DNA from: Paenibacillus xylanexedens
Lineage (GTDB): Bacteria > Bacillota > Bacilli > Paenibacillales > Paenibacillaceae
Assembly: GCF_007680605.1 (NCBI RefSeq)
Contig: NZ_VEIO01000001.1
Coordinates: forward strand, 3,167,276 to 3,231,275
Reading direction: 5' to 3'
DNA: 64,000 bases
Shown here: one piece after another, positions 10,585-20,597 of the stretch
Layout: the number at the start of each line of letters is the position of its first letter
How positions within the stretch are numbered: position 1 is the first letter of the stretch
Position numbers and translations under genes: made by a program
The notes under the pieces: generated by a model
Told to the model about the DNA's origin: nothing
Databases searched by the model: none
The model's input: the letters and a program-made list of their open reading frames with translations, nothing else

Positions 10585-11587
10585 AATAATCATCCACATT
10601 CGAACTTGTCACGACCGAGATCCCCGTATCTACCGTTACAGGCAGCGGCGCATTTTCCCCTGAAGGCGAAGGTGCAGGTACAGTCAAGTGATGGTGCAGA
10701 TGGAACAGATATTGGAGCGACCAATATCCCATGTTCCAGGTCCCTTGTGCAATCGTAGCGGAGATCGTACCATTTTGGATCAGATCGAGTGTTGCTTTAT
10801 TTGTGTCAAAAGAAATGATGTGCAGCTTCTGACCATTGCCTGGATTGGCATTTTGTACGGCTTCCCCTGCTCCGGCGCCTCCCGTTGCCTCGGTGACGAA
10901 TATACCCGCCAGCTTCGGATGTGCCTTCATCATCCGGATCGTTTCATCCCGGGATTTCAACACATCTCCATGTCCATCTGCGATTTCAACAACCTGCATA
11001 GAAGGGTATCGTTGCCGAATTGTTTCGCGGAATCCGTTGGTACGTTCCTCATGGTTCTGTTGTCCCGGCGACGTTATTACAGCGACTTCTCCTTCACGAC
11101 CGAGCAGCTCGGCCATTTTGTCCGCCGCCGTTACGCCTGCCTTGTAATTGTCCGTTCCCAAAAAAGAATACGCCTGACTCCCTGGTGCATCTGCATCGAA
11201 CAGGACCACAGGAATATCCGCTTCCACAGCTTTATTGATCGCTGGAATTAATGATTTTGGATCGATTGCGGATATAGCAATGCCTGCAGGTTTACGCGCA
11301 ATGGCCTGCTCAATTACCGTGATCTGCTCTTTGGCATCATACCGCGTAGCCCCGCGATATTCGACGGTCACGCCCAGCGCATCCGCGGCATCCTCAAAAC
11401 CTTTCAGCGGACTCTTCCAATATTCCAGCCCGGACTGAAACGTAATCATCATGTACGTCTCACCCAGATCACCGCGAAGTCCACGGTTCTCCCACGAGCT
11501 GTTCACCTGACTGGTATATTCAAATCTCAATACATACAATGCAAACGCCGCAATCAACACAATATAGATCAGCAGCATTTTTTTCAT
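10574..11587 (-). CDS. Membrane-anchored sugar-binding sensor protein (AraP-like)
   Basis: This 337-residue Peripla_BP_4/RbsB-like protein has an uncleaved N-terminal anchor (KKMLLIYIVLIAAFALYVL) and no lipobox cysteine. The ligand-domain signatures QAIARKPAGIAISAIDP, IPVVLFDADAPGS and GTDNYKAG are clear. Being first in an operon with a YesM kinase and YesN regulator, it is probably the extracellular sensor rather than a transporter subunit, as AraP is in Geobacillus. ATG at 11587 is preferred over GTG 11596, which sits only 2 nt from GAGGAA. A cre-like site lies upstream. Confidence 0.88.
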   Translation of the reverse strand: MKKMLLIYIVLIAAFALYVLRFEYTSQVNSSWENRGLRGDLGETYMMITFQSGLEYWKSPLKGFEDAADALGVTVEYRGATRYDAKEQITVIEQAIARKPAGIAISAIDPKSLIPAINKAVEADIPVVLFDADAPGSQAYSFLGTDNYKAGVTAADKMAELLGREGEVAVITSPGQQNHEERTNGFRETIRQRYPSMQVVEIADGHGDVLKSRDETIRMMKAHPKLAGIFVTEATGGAGAGEAVQNANPGNGQKLHIISFDTNKATLDLIQNGTISATIAQGTWNMGYWSLQYLFHLHHHLTVPAPSPSGENAPLPVTVDTGISVVTSSNVDDYYAK

Positions 11588-11645
11588 CTCATTCACTTCC
11601 TCAAGTGGTCTATGTCTGTCTGTACACCCTCACTCCGTTATCGAT

Positions 11646-11659
11646 TGTAAACGCAATCA
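11646..11659. promoter_or_regulatory. cre-like site (CcpA) upstream of sensor operon
   Basis: TGTAAACGCAATCA differs from the consensus TGWAANCGNTNWCA at one position. It lies about 60 nt before the sugar sensor operon start, a reasonable place for catabolite repression. Confidence 0.5.
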
Positions 11660-11895
11660 TTCAAAAAGGGAACCTCTCCGTTAAAATGTAGAAATTAGTT
11701 CAACTTATTGGTATAACCCTTTTCCAAGAGACCTTACCTAAACATGACTTTCAGCTCTGCTGCAATAATGTACTATAGCTATGGTCTACTCCGCCTTATG
11801 ATTACGACAATAATCCTCTATCTTATTGGAACTACTTTTTTACACATTAACGGAGAGGACAGAAAAAACCTGAAAAAGCGGAGCGGTCGCCTAAA

Positions 11896-11933
11896 AGCTT
11901 TCTGCAAGAAAGCTACATCGGAAGCATATGCTT
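11896..11933. repeat. Paired palindromes in a 480-nt intergenic gap
   Basis: The gap 11597-12069 holds no convincing gene. Within it, AGCTTTCT-GCA-AGAAAGCT (11896-11914) is followed by the perfect 12-bp palindrome AAGCATATGCTT (11922-11933). The stretch resembles a dispersed Paenibacillus intergenic element as I remember it, but only one copy is in this window. No U-run follows, so it is not a clear terminator. Confidence 0.4.
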
Positions 11934-12069
11934 ATCACCGGATTTTTCCCTTTGTATAAGGAAATCAAAAAAATCTGGGGATAACAGCGATTGGAAGGTT
12001 ATTCTGTCATCGGAGTGACTGTGTAAAATCTTTAGTTCAAATAAGATAGCATTGAAGAAGGAGCTTAAA

Positions 12070-12654
12070 ATGAATATACTATCTTTTTTAATCTACTGTA
12101 TCGTTGTAACCTTTACACCTGGCCCCAGCAACATTGTCATTTTCTCTTCCACACAAAAAGTAGGCGCACGCCGTACCATGCCCTATGTCTGGGGAGCTAC
12201 CCTAGCTTTCGGTTTGTTGCTGACTGCGTCTGCTTTTCTGAATCAGTTACTCGCGGACATTTTACCAGGCATCTTGCAATTCATGCAGATTACCGGCAGC
12301 ATCTACATGCTTTATCTCGCCTATCAGGTCTATCGAATGGGTTCTACAGAAGGGGCTCCCCAGGCCATATTGGGCTTTTGGAACGGAGTCATGATGCAAT
12401 TTGTAAATCCTAAAGTCGTGCTGTTTACCTTTACAGTTATCCCGGCTTATGTACTTCCTTACGTCGCTTCAGAATCATGGTCTGCATTTTTCTATGTTAT
12501 GCTGATTACGTGTATTGGTTTTCTGGCTTACTCCAGCTGGGTAGTGTTCGGCACGATCTTTCGATCCTTGCTGAATCGTTACCAGCGAACATGCAGTATG
12601 CTGATGGCTCTTTTTTTGATATACTCAGCCATTATCGTGTCAGGTCTGATCTAA
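12070..12654 (+). CDS. LysE/RhtB family amino-acid exporter
   Basis: This 194-residue protein has five to six hydrophobic helices. The N-terminal FTPGPSNIVIFSS carries the family GPxN motif, and FVNPKVVLFTFT is also characteristic of the LysE/RhtB translocators. It exports an amino acid or related metabolite across the membrane; the substrate is unknown. GAAGGAG lies 8 nt before the ATG at 12070, so the six upstream codons are not used. An AraC-type regulator gene begins 30 nt downstream on the same strand and probably controls it. Confidence 0.9.
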   Translation: MNILSFLIYCIVVTFTPGPSNIVIFSSTQKVGARRTMPYVWGATLAFGLLLTASAFLNQLLADILPGILQFMQITGSIYMLYLAYQVYRMGSTEGAPQAILGFWNGVMMQFVNPKVVLFTFTVIPAYVLPYVASESWSAFFYVMLITCIGFLAYSSWVVFGTIFRSLLNRYQRTCSMLMALFLIYSAIIVSGLI

Positions 12655-12684
12655 AAATCTATTTAATCTGCGGAGGTGTGCGGT

Positions 12685-13464
12685 ATGGAACAGTTTAGCT
12701 ACAAAAGATCAGAAGACGTGCTGGCCCTATCCGCCAGCTTCACCGATTTCACCTATAAAAAGCATTGCCATGAGGAATATGCGGTAGGCGTAACGCTGCG
12801 CGGCATTCAGCAATATCATCTGGACGGTCACTATCAGGCCTCACATCCGAACGGCGTCATGTTGTTTAATCGCGAGCAATTACATGATGGGAGTTCCTAT
12901 GATAAAGAGGGTATTGATTATGTGATGCTTTATTTGAAGCCCGAATTAGTTGAAGAGATTATGGGTAAAAAAGAACTTCGCTTCTCCACTCCCATCGTCT
13001 ATGATCCGAAGCTTGCCCGAAGCATTCTCATGCTGAACGATGCCGTGCAGCACAGGCAGGACGAAGCCGAGTGCAGTACACGGCTGTTTGATCTGGTGCA
13101 TATGCTCGCTCGGGAGGAACAGCCTGCAAGACTCTGGAAACCTCAGGACAGTCTTGTTCGCAAAGCAAAAGAAATGATGTTTTGCAACACCGCAGACGTG
13201 CTTAAACTGGATGATTTGTCGGCGTCATTTGGCCTGTCGAAGTTTCAATTTATCCGTGAATTCAAAGCCCATGCGGGCATCTCACCGTATCAATTTTTCC
13301 TGAACTGCAAGGTCGAGCATGCCCGCCAATCTCTGGAGAAACACAAAGACATCTATACCGCCGTGGCTGACTGCGGCTTCGTTGATCTGACCCATCTGAA
13401 CAGACATTTCAAACGGGTGTTTGGCGTTACCGCACACGATTACGTGCTCCAGCTCCAGCGTTAG
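12685..13464 (+). CDS. AraC family transcriptional regulator
   Basis: This 259-residue regulator has an N-terminal cupin-like ligand domain (HCHEEYAVGVTLRGIQQYHLDG) and a C-terminal double HTH (LDDLSASFGLSKFQFIREF, CGFVDLTHLNRHFKRVFGV). ATG 12685 is preceded by GGAGGTG at 8 nt; the in-frame GTG nine bases earlier is inside that site. Its position directly behind the LysE-type exporter gene suggests it senses the exported compound; AraC-LysE pairs are common. Confidence 0.9.
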   Translation: MEQFSYKRSEDVLALSASFTDFTYKKHCHEEYAVGVTLRGIQQYHLDGHYQASHPNGVMLFNREQLHDGSSYDKEGIDYVMLYLKPELVEEIMGKKELRFSTPIVYDPKLARSILMLNDAVQHRQDEAECSTRLFDLVHMLAREEQPARLWKPQDSLVRKAKEMMFCNTADVLKLDDLSASFGLSKFQFIREFKAHAGISPYQFFLNCKVEHARQSLEKHKDIYTAVADCGFVDLTHLNRHFKRVFGVTAHDYVLQLQR

Positions 13465-13532
13465 CATAGAGTTATAGCACTCGGAACAGATGCTCATCAC
13501 CAACCGAAATCAAAACACTGCTAAAAAATCAA

Positions 13533-13570
13533 CATCCCCTTAAGGAGCGTGCCCCCGTCCATAAGGGGAT
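13533..13570. terminator. Bidirectional terminator
   Basis: ATCCCCTTA and TAAGGGGAT form a stem between convergent genes. CAATTTTTA follows on the plus strand and GTTGATTTTTT on the minus strand. Confidence 0.7.
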
Positions 13571-13586
13571 CAATTTTTATGGGACA

Positions 13587-14156
13587 TTACACCTTCCTTT
13601 TTTTTCTTTCCCACAGCGATCCACCTACCAGCACTAACAACAGAATGATCCCCCCACCATAAAGAATGATCATCCACAGATTATGATAGCCGCTGCCGCC
13701 CCTGAAATCATCAGAGTTTACAGGAGTGCCCTTGCCCAGCATATTGATCGCCTCTCCTGCCTGTTCGATCTTAAGATTACCGCTACATAGGCTGCTGTAA
13801 AGCCTCCCGTCTTTGCCATCCTGATGGGCAAAGATTAGATAAGACTGATCTTTAGTCAATGTTGTTCCACAGGAGCCCCCACCCAAGTTACTGATTAGAA
13901 TCGTCATCTGTTTTGCATCTACACCCTTCCATGCCGTATCCACATCCAGTGTGTACGCTTCGAACTCCCCACTGATAAGTAATGAGCCTCTTCCAACATT
14001 CACCACTTTCCCCGTGAAAACTGCGGTATGCATTTCCAGCTTCTCCTTGACACTGGATTCCGCACAACTGCACGCGTATGCTCGTTCCCCCGGCCAAACG
14101 ATCACACATGTTGCACATAACATTAGAACCAAAACGGCCGTGACAATTCGCTTCAT
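13587..14156 (-). CDS. Secreted CSC-motif protein, NTR/TIMP-like, C-terminal membrane anchor
   Basis: This 189-residue exported protein starts with signal peptide MKRIVTAVLVLMLCATCVIV and cleaves near AYA, leaving mature N-terminus CSCAESSVKEKL. A mature CxC start followed by VFTGKVVNVG is what bacterial relatives of the NTR/TIMP beta-barrel look like. Two later cysteines (GGGSCGTTL, SSLCSGNL) could pair with it. The C-terminus has a membrane helix and WERKKRKV, so the domain is held at the outer membrane face. GGGGGAGG precedes the ATG at 14156. Function is unknown; protease inhibition is only suggested by the fold resemblance. Confidence 0.7.
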   Translation of the reverse strand: MKRIVTAVLVLMLCATCVIVWPGERAYACSCAESSVKEKLEMHTAVFTGKVVNVGRGSLLISGEFEAYTLDVDTAWKGVDAKQMTILISNLGGGSCGTTLTKDQSYLIFAHQDGKDGRLYSSLCSGNLKIEQAGEAINMLGKGTPVNSDDFRGGSGYHNLWMIILYGGGIILLLVLVGGSLWERKKRKV

Positions 14157-14398
14157 TCTTACGCCTCCCCCTTCATTTACCTTTGAGTTGCCCTTACTTA
14201 TGAACGCCTCCATTTTCGTTTTTGTTTGTTTTATTGTAAAATGTTAACACTATGTTAAAAAGCAAGTGTATATACTTCTGATCACATCAGTTGAATGAAA
14301 AGGTTGTGCTGTAGTCGAGCTTTCGGATGAACATTACCTTTCTTTCAACAGATACAGCTATAAACAGAGACATCATAGACAACGGAGGAACTCTACAT

Positions 14399-15067
14399 TT
14401 GAAGCACAATTTGACGAAAAAAATCTCCATTCCGCTGCTGGTTGCAGCTTTATGCCTGTTCGCTTTTATCACGATCGCGCTCTCCATCAGCGACAATCAG
14501 ATTCATCGCTTTGATGCTGTACTCATCGACTTGATCCAAGGCATGGAATCACCTGGCATGACCCGATTTATGCAATTTTTCACCTGGATCGGTAGTGAGC
14601 TTCAGGTCGTTGTCATTACGGTCATTGTCATGCTGATCCTTTATGTTTTCCTGCGCCACAAACGCGAACTGCTCTTTCTTGCCATCGTGCTTGCAGGCTC
14701 TACGCTGTTGAATGCCGTGATCAAGCTGGTGTTTCAACGAGCTCGCCCAACCATTAACCGCATTATCGAAGTAAGCGGGTACAGCTTCCCCAGCGGACAT
14801 TCCATGGCAGCGTTCAGCCTTTATGGCGGACTTGCTTTTCTGATCTGGAAGCATATTCCGACCTTTACCGGGCGTGTATGTATGATTGCAGCAAGTGCTA
14901 CCTTTATCCTGATGATCGGCATTAGCCGGATCTATCTGGGCGTGCATTACCCTAGCGACGTTGTTGGCGGCTACTTCCTAAGCGGATGCTGGTTATTCAC
15001 CTGTATCTGGTTCTACCGACGTTATTTGCAGCGGCTGTCTGAATTACAAGCCAGAAGCTTCGCCTAG
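14399..15067 (+). CDS. PAP2 family phosphatase (membrane)
   Basis: This 222-residue protein has about six membrane helices and the three lipid phosphatase motifs: KLVFQRARP, YSFPSGHSM and SRIYLGVHYPSDV. These give the acid phosphatase/vanadium haloperoxidase active site (catalytic His in SRIYLGVH, His in PSGHS). It probably removes phosphate from a prenyl pyrophosphate or phosphatidate at the outer membrane face. The start chosen is TTG 14399 behind CGGAGGA (10 nt); the frame extends upstream to 14327 without a better SD. Confidence 0.88.
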   Translation: MKHNLTKKISIPLLVAALCLFAFITIALSISDNQIHRFDAVLIDLIQGMESPGMTRFMQFFTWIGSELQVVVITVIVMLILYVFLRHKRELLFLAIVLAGSTLLNAVIKLVFQRARPTINRIIEVSGYSFPSGHSMAAFSLYGGLAFLIWKHIPTFTGRVCMIAASATFILMIGISRIYLGVHYPSDVVGGYFLSGCWLFTCIWFYRRYLQRLSELQARSFA

Positions 15068-15091
15068 TCGCATGTTATATGCATCATCGTA

Positions 15092-15125
15092 AAAACCCCA
15101 ACGACCGAAAGATCGTTGGGGTTTT
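15092..15125. terminator. Bidirectional terminator
   Basis: AAAACCCCAACGA and TCGTTGGGGTTTT flank a short loop between the convergent PAP2 and beta-glucosidase genes. The T-rich stretch continues on the plus strand. Confidence 0.9.
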
Positions 15126-15154
15126 GTTATCTTTTTTTTATTACAGCTGTTGAA

Positions 15155-16603
<1,449 letters not shown>

Positions 16604-16658
16604 CTAATATAGACGGCTACTAGAGCACGTCTGTGATTTTCCATCTACTGCAATACGC

Positions 16659-16672
16659 TGAGAACGATAACG
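16659..16672. promoter_or_regulatory. cre-like site upstream of bglA
   Basis: TGAGAACGATAACG matches TGWNANCGNTNWCA except for the last base. It overlaps the 10-bp palindrome ATAACGTTAT and sits about 70 nt before the bglA start, as expected for CcpA repression of a beta-glucosidase gene. Confidence 0.55.
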
Positions 16673-16700
16673 TTATAGTCCAAGTGTAGCACCCATACCC

Positions 16701-16715
16701 TGACAAGGGTTGTCA
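16701..16715. promoter_or_regulatory. Palindromic operator candidate TGACAA-N3-TTGTCA
   Basis: The perfect inverted repeat TGACAAGGGTTGTCA lies 15 nt before the WYL regulator start and about 110 nt before bglA on the other strand. It is a likely binding site for that regulator's HTH, giving autoregulation and control of bglA. This is inference from position and symmetry. Confidence 0.5.
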
Positions 16716-16730
16716 TGATATACTTGGGTC

Positions 16731-17744
16731 ATGGAACATAACCGATTATTCCGAATGTTGCTGCTGTTGCTGGAAAAAAAGAAAACGACCGCCCCGGAGC
16801 TTGCGCGCCTGTTCGAAATCTCGGTTCGCACCGTATACCGGGACATTGACCGTCTGAGTGCCGCAGGCATTCCCGTCTATACAACAACGGGCAAACACGG
16901 CGGCATTCATCTGATGGATCACTATGTCATGGACAAGTCGCTGCTGAGCGAGGATGAACAGAATGAAATTTTGCTGGGCTTGTACAGCGTCAGCGCCATT
17001 CCTCATCTGAACAGTGCCCGGATGCTGGGCAGGTTAACGACCCTTTTTGATCATAAACTGGACTGGATTGAATTTGAGTATTCTCCGTGGGGGAGTATTC
17101 CCGAGCAAGAGATGCAACTGTTTAATCAGGTGAAACAGGCGATTTTCGCAAGTCAGTTGCTATCGTTTCACTATATCGACTCCAATGGAGAAGCGAGTGA
17201 GGAGACGGCGTTGCCGGTGAAGCTTATTTTTAAAAACAATACATGGTACTTCAAGGGTCTAAAGCAACCCCAGCCTATGACATCCAATTCGCCCGACACC
17301 TTCGTCACGTACAAAATCAAACGGATCACGAAACTTCGCTTTGTGCCCGGCGCATATGAGAATACTCGTCCATCGACAGGGGAGGGAGATAAAGCTAAGG
17401 AAGAACCTTATGAAGGGGAAAAGCAAGACATCAAAATACATTCTAAGCAACCGTCTGAGAAACAGGCTCCGATCGAACTTCTGTTTGAACAAACGATCGC
17501 TTATCGTGTTTACGATCTGCTGGATCCCGCCATTATTCAGCAAGAAGCGGATGGGAAATTAAGGGTTTCCATTCCAATTGATGAGGGTGAACAGCTTTAT
17601 TCATTCTTACTGTCCTTTGGCTCAAAAATAAAGGTGATCGCACCTTTGACGGTGCGCAAAGAGTTACTTCGCAGACATCAAGAGGCCGTCGCACTTTTAC
17701 TGGAAGATGATGGGCACAAAACCGAGGATGATGGTACAATATAG
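16731..17744 (+). CDS. WYL-domain transcriptional regulator (HTH_11)
   Basis: This 337-residue protein has an N-terminal winged helix (ARLFEISVRTVYRDIDRLSAAGIPVYT) followed by a WYL domain, where IFKNNTWYFKGL replaces the classic WYL core. A charged insertion around residues 210-245 (GEGDKAKEEPYEGEKQ) looks unstructured. It is divergent from bglA and has a TGACAA/TTGTCA palindrome directly before its own start. The short leader (about 15 nt after the palindrome) shows no good SD, so translation may start on a near-leaderless transcript. Confidence 0.88.
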   Translation: MEHNRLFRMLLLLLEKKKTTAPELARLFEISVRTVYRDIDRLSAAGIPVYTTTGKHGGIHLMDHYVMDKSLLSEDEQNEILLGLYSVSAIPHLNSARMLGRLTTLFDHKLDWIEFEYSPWGSIPEQEMQLFNQVKQAIFASQLLSFHYIDSNGEASEETALPVKLIFKNNTWYFKGLKQPQPMTSNSPDTFVTYKIKRITKLRFVPGAYENTRPSTGEGDKAKEEPYEGEKQDIKIHSKQPSEKQAPIELLFEQTIAYRVYDLLDPAIIQQEADGKLRVSIPIDEGEQLYSFLLSFGSKIKVIAPLTVRKELLRRHQEAVALLLEDDGHKTEDDGTI

Positions 17745-17811
17745 TATGCGTCTATACCATTTCATTTTAAATTAGGATCGAGAGGAATTTAGCAATGTTG
17801 GGAGGACATAC

Positions 17812-18630
17812 ATGAATCAGCAGATCAGACACAATAACGTAGAACGTTTTAAAGGATTTGGCACACTGTATGATCAAAACAGACCCGCTGCTCCCCGCGA
17901 AGTCGTCGATATTTTGACTCATTATCTGGGCAAAAGGCCACGCTTCGTGGCTGATGTCGGTTGTGGTACAGGTTTATCCACCTGGATCTGGCTGGATCAT
18001 GCCGAGCGAGTAATCGGCGTGGAACCTAGCGAGGATATGCGCTCCGTTGGCATTGCGAAGTGGGAAGCTGCAGGCAAACCGGATCGGCTTCGCTTTGCGG
18101 CGGGAATGTCCCATGACCTTGGCCTGCCTGATGATAGTGTAGATATTTTGACCTGCTCCCAGTCGTTTCACTGGATGGAGCCGGAATCCACCTTACGCGA
18201 GTTCGCACGGGTACTGCGTTCAGGCGGTATTTTTGCCGCCTACGACTGTGACTGGCCGCCTGTATTGGACTGGCAGCTTGAAGCAGCATACCAGCAACTG
18301 GTGAGCACTGCGGATGAACTTGCTTCACGTCTATCGAGCGCAGAGCAACAAGCACATAAATGGAGCAAAGAAGGCCATTTGCAGCAGATCCAGCAATCCG
18401 GGCTATTCCGTTACAGCCGGGAAATTGTGTTCCATCATCAGGAGCCATTCACAGCTGAGCGTTATGCCAACCTGGCTCTTAGCCAAGGCGGGCTTCAGAC
18501 AGCTTTGAAGCTGGGCGCCACAGAATTGAATGACATGGCAGACGATTTCAGACGCCAGGCAGAGCTTGTTTTTCACGAAAAATCAAAAGAAGTGCTGTTC
18601 TCCTATCGCATGCGAATCGGTATCGTTTAA
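17812..18630 (+). CDS. Class I SAM-dependent methyltransferase
   Basis: This 272-residue protein has motif I VADVGCGTGLSTWIW, motif II-like VIGVEPSEDM and post-motif CSQSFHWMEPESTLREFARVLRSGG. The SQSFHWM pattern is typical of the Methyltransf_11 branch resembling yeast TMT1 and BioC-like enzymes. The substrate is unknown. GGGAGGAC lies 7 nt before ATG 17812. It follows the WYL regulator on the same strand after 67 nt but need not be cotranscribed. Confidence 0.88.
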   Translation: MNQQIRHNNVERFKGFGTLYDQNRPAAPREVVDILTHYLGKRPRFVADVGCGTGLSTWIWLDHAERVIGVEPSEDMRSVGIAKWEAAGKPDRLRFAAGMSHDLGLPDDSVDILTCSQSFHWMEPESTLREFARVLRSGGIFAAYDCDWPPVLDWQLEAAYQQLVSTADELASRLSSAEQQAHKWSKEGHLQQIQQSGLFRYSREIVFHHQEPFTAERYANLALSQGGLQTALKLGATELNDMADDFRRQAELVFHEKSKEVLFSYRMRIGIV

Positions 18631-18701
18631 ATTAAAAGCATACGAGGATATAAGAAGAATATAAAAAGAAAAAATATAAGGATTATGAATCTTGAAGGGT
18701 T

Positions 18702-19370
18702 GTGACCACTTTGATTAACAAAGAGGTGCTGGAACAAGATCGACTTTTCATCAAAAGCTGGCTTGACACCTATTTCGATTCTCCTCACCGGGATATTCTA
18801 ATGTCTCATCCGGCCAAAATGGAAGAAGCGGACTATGGCGTTCCTTCGGATATGCATGATAGTGAGGTTGATGAAGAAGGATGGGTTTGCTGGAGAATGC
18901 TGGACTCGAAGGTTACGATAGATCAGATCAACGAATTAGTTGCTAGTTATATTAAGCCTGGCTCGGACACGTATGGCCCATCTTTCTCTGTGCCTCCGCT
19001 CTATGTAGCCTATCTGAGTAGCCGATATGTTCTGAATGTGTATCTTCGCTATGAAGGATTCATGATCGAATTACCGAATCTACCTTCTGACTACCCTCTG
19101 CGGGAATTACGTAACCTCTGGTCATCATCGGAATTACTGATTAAGGCGGGATATATTCCATTTGCCTCCTATGACGATCATGCGGGGCCGGTCTGCTGGG
19201 ATACGAGTAAACCAAATGATGACCATGATTATGCTGTCGTATGGTTCGATCACGATATATTAACAGAAGAGGGACAGACCAGCCGGGAGCAACTTGAACA
19301 CTATGCACAGCCTCTTTTTCACTCTTTCCGGGAAATGCTGATGCGCTCTCCTTCAAGCACCCGTTCTTAA
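18702..19370 (+). CDS. SMI1/KNR4 (SUKH)-like protein
   Basis: This 222-residue acidic cytosolic protein has a C-terminal half (GYIPFASYDDHAGPVCWDT, then DYAVVWFDHD) that shows the SUKH pattern of a short strand, Asp-rich loop and W-D. Proteins of this fold often act as immunity proteins to contact-dependent or polymorphic toxins, but many stand-alone copies have no known role. No toxin gene is next to it. Start choice is open: GTG 18702 is very close to GAAGGG, while TTG 18711 has better spacing. Confidence 0.6.
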   Translation: MTTLINKEVLEQDRLFIKSWLDTYFDSPHRDILMSHPAKMEEADYGVPSDMHDSEVDEEGWVCWRMLDSKVTIDQINELVASYIKPGSDTYGPSFSVPPLYVAYLSSRYVLNVYLRYEGFMIELPNLPSDYPLRELRNLWSSSELLIKAGYIPFASYDDHAGPVCWDTSKPNDDHDYAVVWFDHDILTEEGQTSREQLEHYAQPLFHSFREMLMRSPSSTRS

Positions 19371-19394
19371 TTTAATTGTAGGGATATAAATAAA

Positions 19395-19442
19395 GAGGGC
19401 CTTCCCCGTTCATCGTCCGTTTTGACTTGGGGAGGGCGCTCG
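19395..19442. terminator. Hairpin between convergent genes, probable terminator
   Basis: GAGGGCCTTCCCC and GGGGAGGGCGCTC can pair around a 21-nt loop. On the minus strand it is followed by TTTATTTATA. It lies between the SUKH-like gene and the convergent two-domain membrane gene. Confidence 0.45.
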
Positions 19443-19555
19443 AATATATAACTTATACAACTCTATTCCTTTTTATAGACCGGATGACAACTGTAGAGCT
19501 CTATTGCATAGCTTCTTAGCGCGAAGTCAAGGCTGAGAAGATTAAAATGAGAAGC

Positions 19556-20350
19556 TTAGGACGAAAAAAGTTGATTCAGCTGCTGCTCCTGTACTTGAAG
19601 GGCAAGAGCCACCTTGGAAGGGTCCTGCGGCGAATAGAATACATTAATGATATGTCCCTGCTGAACCTGTGACATCGCGGAAGGCAGGATTTCTTTTTGC
19701 GTAATCACCTCAAAGGTTTCACCATTTGGCTTCGTAATACTCAGTTTAAGCTGTAGCTTGATGTTGCCATTCTGTCCACTTCCCATAGGGGTAACGTCCA
19801 GAATTTTAGCCAATCCCTTCTCTCCTGTACGTGCGATATCTACCATTTCCGGTGCTATACCTTGTTGCATCATCTTTTCATTCAACAGCTGTTGCATATG
19901 CTCCTGCGACACCGTTCCATGCTGATCCAGCCCGACTTTGCGCTCATCTTTCTCGGAAACGACAAGCGGAATGATTGCTCCCGGCTGAAACTGAGACAGT
20001 GAAGTCAAAGGAACAATAGTTCTTAATTCTGTATCATATGTTTCCCGGCCTTGACGAGACACCTTCAGCATCATTTTCACTTCCGGCTGTTCATTAATAT
20101 AGGTACCCGTCTGCTGAATGCTTTGGATCACACCAACTGCTGGCAATCCTGATTTGATCTTGCGCTGCCCCAAACTCGTACCGAATATAGACGAAATGAC
20201 CAGTAAACCAATTCCTCCAAAAAGCATCGGTTTAAACCACCACGCCTGCATGACCATAAACGGATCATCCCACAGCCACTGAGCTATGAACGGGGAAAAT
20301 CCTGTCCCAAATACCATCAGTAAGCCAATTACTCTAAAAAAACGACTCAT
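19556..20350 (-). CDS. Membrane protein with two repeated beta domains, unknown function
   Basis: This 264-residue protein has two N-terminal membrane helices (about residues 4-25 and 38-58). Two related domains follow: GVIQSIQQTGTYINEQPEVKMM through VVSEKDERKVGL, and AKILDVTPMGSGQNGNIKLQLK through VFYSPQDPSKVAL. A short amphipathic segment (QEHMQQLLNEKMMQQGI) joins them. The repeat pattern (G-x-V, P-x-V/L, G-x-x-Y/F, G-x-x-I-x-V, P-x-x-P/D) is also found in the gene 250 bp upstream, so the two are paralogous. ATG 20350 follows AGGGTGATAGAG. I do not recognise a function. Confidence 0.75.
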   Translation of the reverse strand: MSRFFRVIGLLMVFGTGFSPFIAQWLWDDPFMVMQAWWFKPMLFGGIGLLVISSIFGTSLGQRKIKSGLPAVGVIQSIQQTGTYINEQPEVKMMLKVSRQGRETYDTELRTIVPLTSLSQFQPGAIIPLVVSEKDERKVGLDQHGTVSQEHMQQLLNEKMMQQGIAPEMVDIARTGEKGLAKILDVTPMGSGQNGNIKLQLKLSITKPNGETFEVITQKEILPSAMSQVQQGHIINVFYSPQDPSKVALALQVQEQQLNQLFSS

Positions 20351-20597
20351 CTCTATCACCCTATCTATCTAATTTATGCTGTATGGATCTTTTTACGATG
20401 TGATATCTTTTGTTATATCTTTGCTGAGTATGTTCCCTTTTCGTTGTTATCTGTAATTAAAAAACTGAAATTTATAATTATTTCCAGAAAAATAATACCG
20501 TTATTTTAATTTTCTAAACATTGGTTATTCGCCTGTTAATACCGTCAATTCAAAGTTGAACTCTTGCTACACTCCGAATTCCGTCACACCTTGCCAC

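Noticed and set aside
11744..11959. 71-codon ORF between the sensor operon and the LysE gene
   Set aside because: No SD, and its second half runs through the hairpin repeat; likely non-coding.
18702..19370. Immunity gene of a toxin system
   Set aside because: The SUKH-like pattern is plausible, but no toxin, secretion or other immunity gene is adjacent, so no system is claimed.
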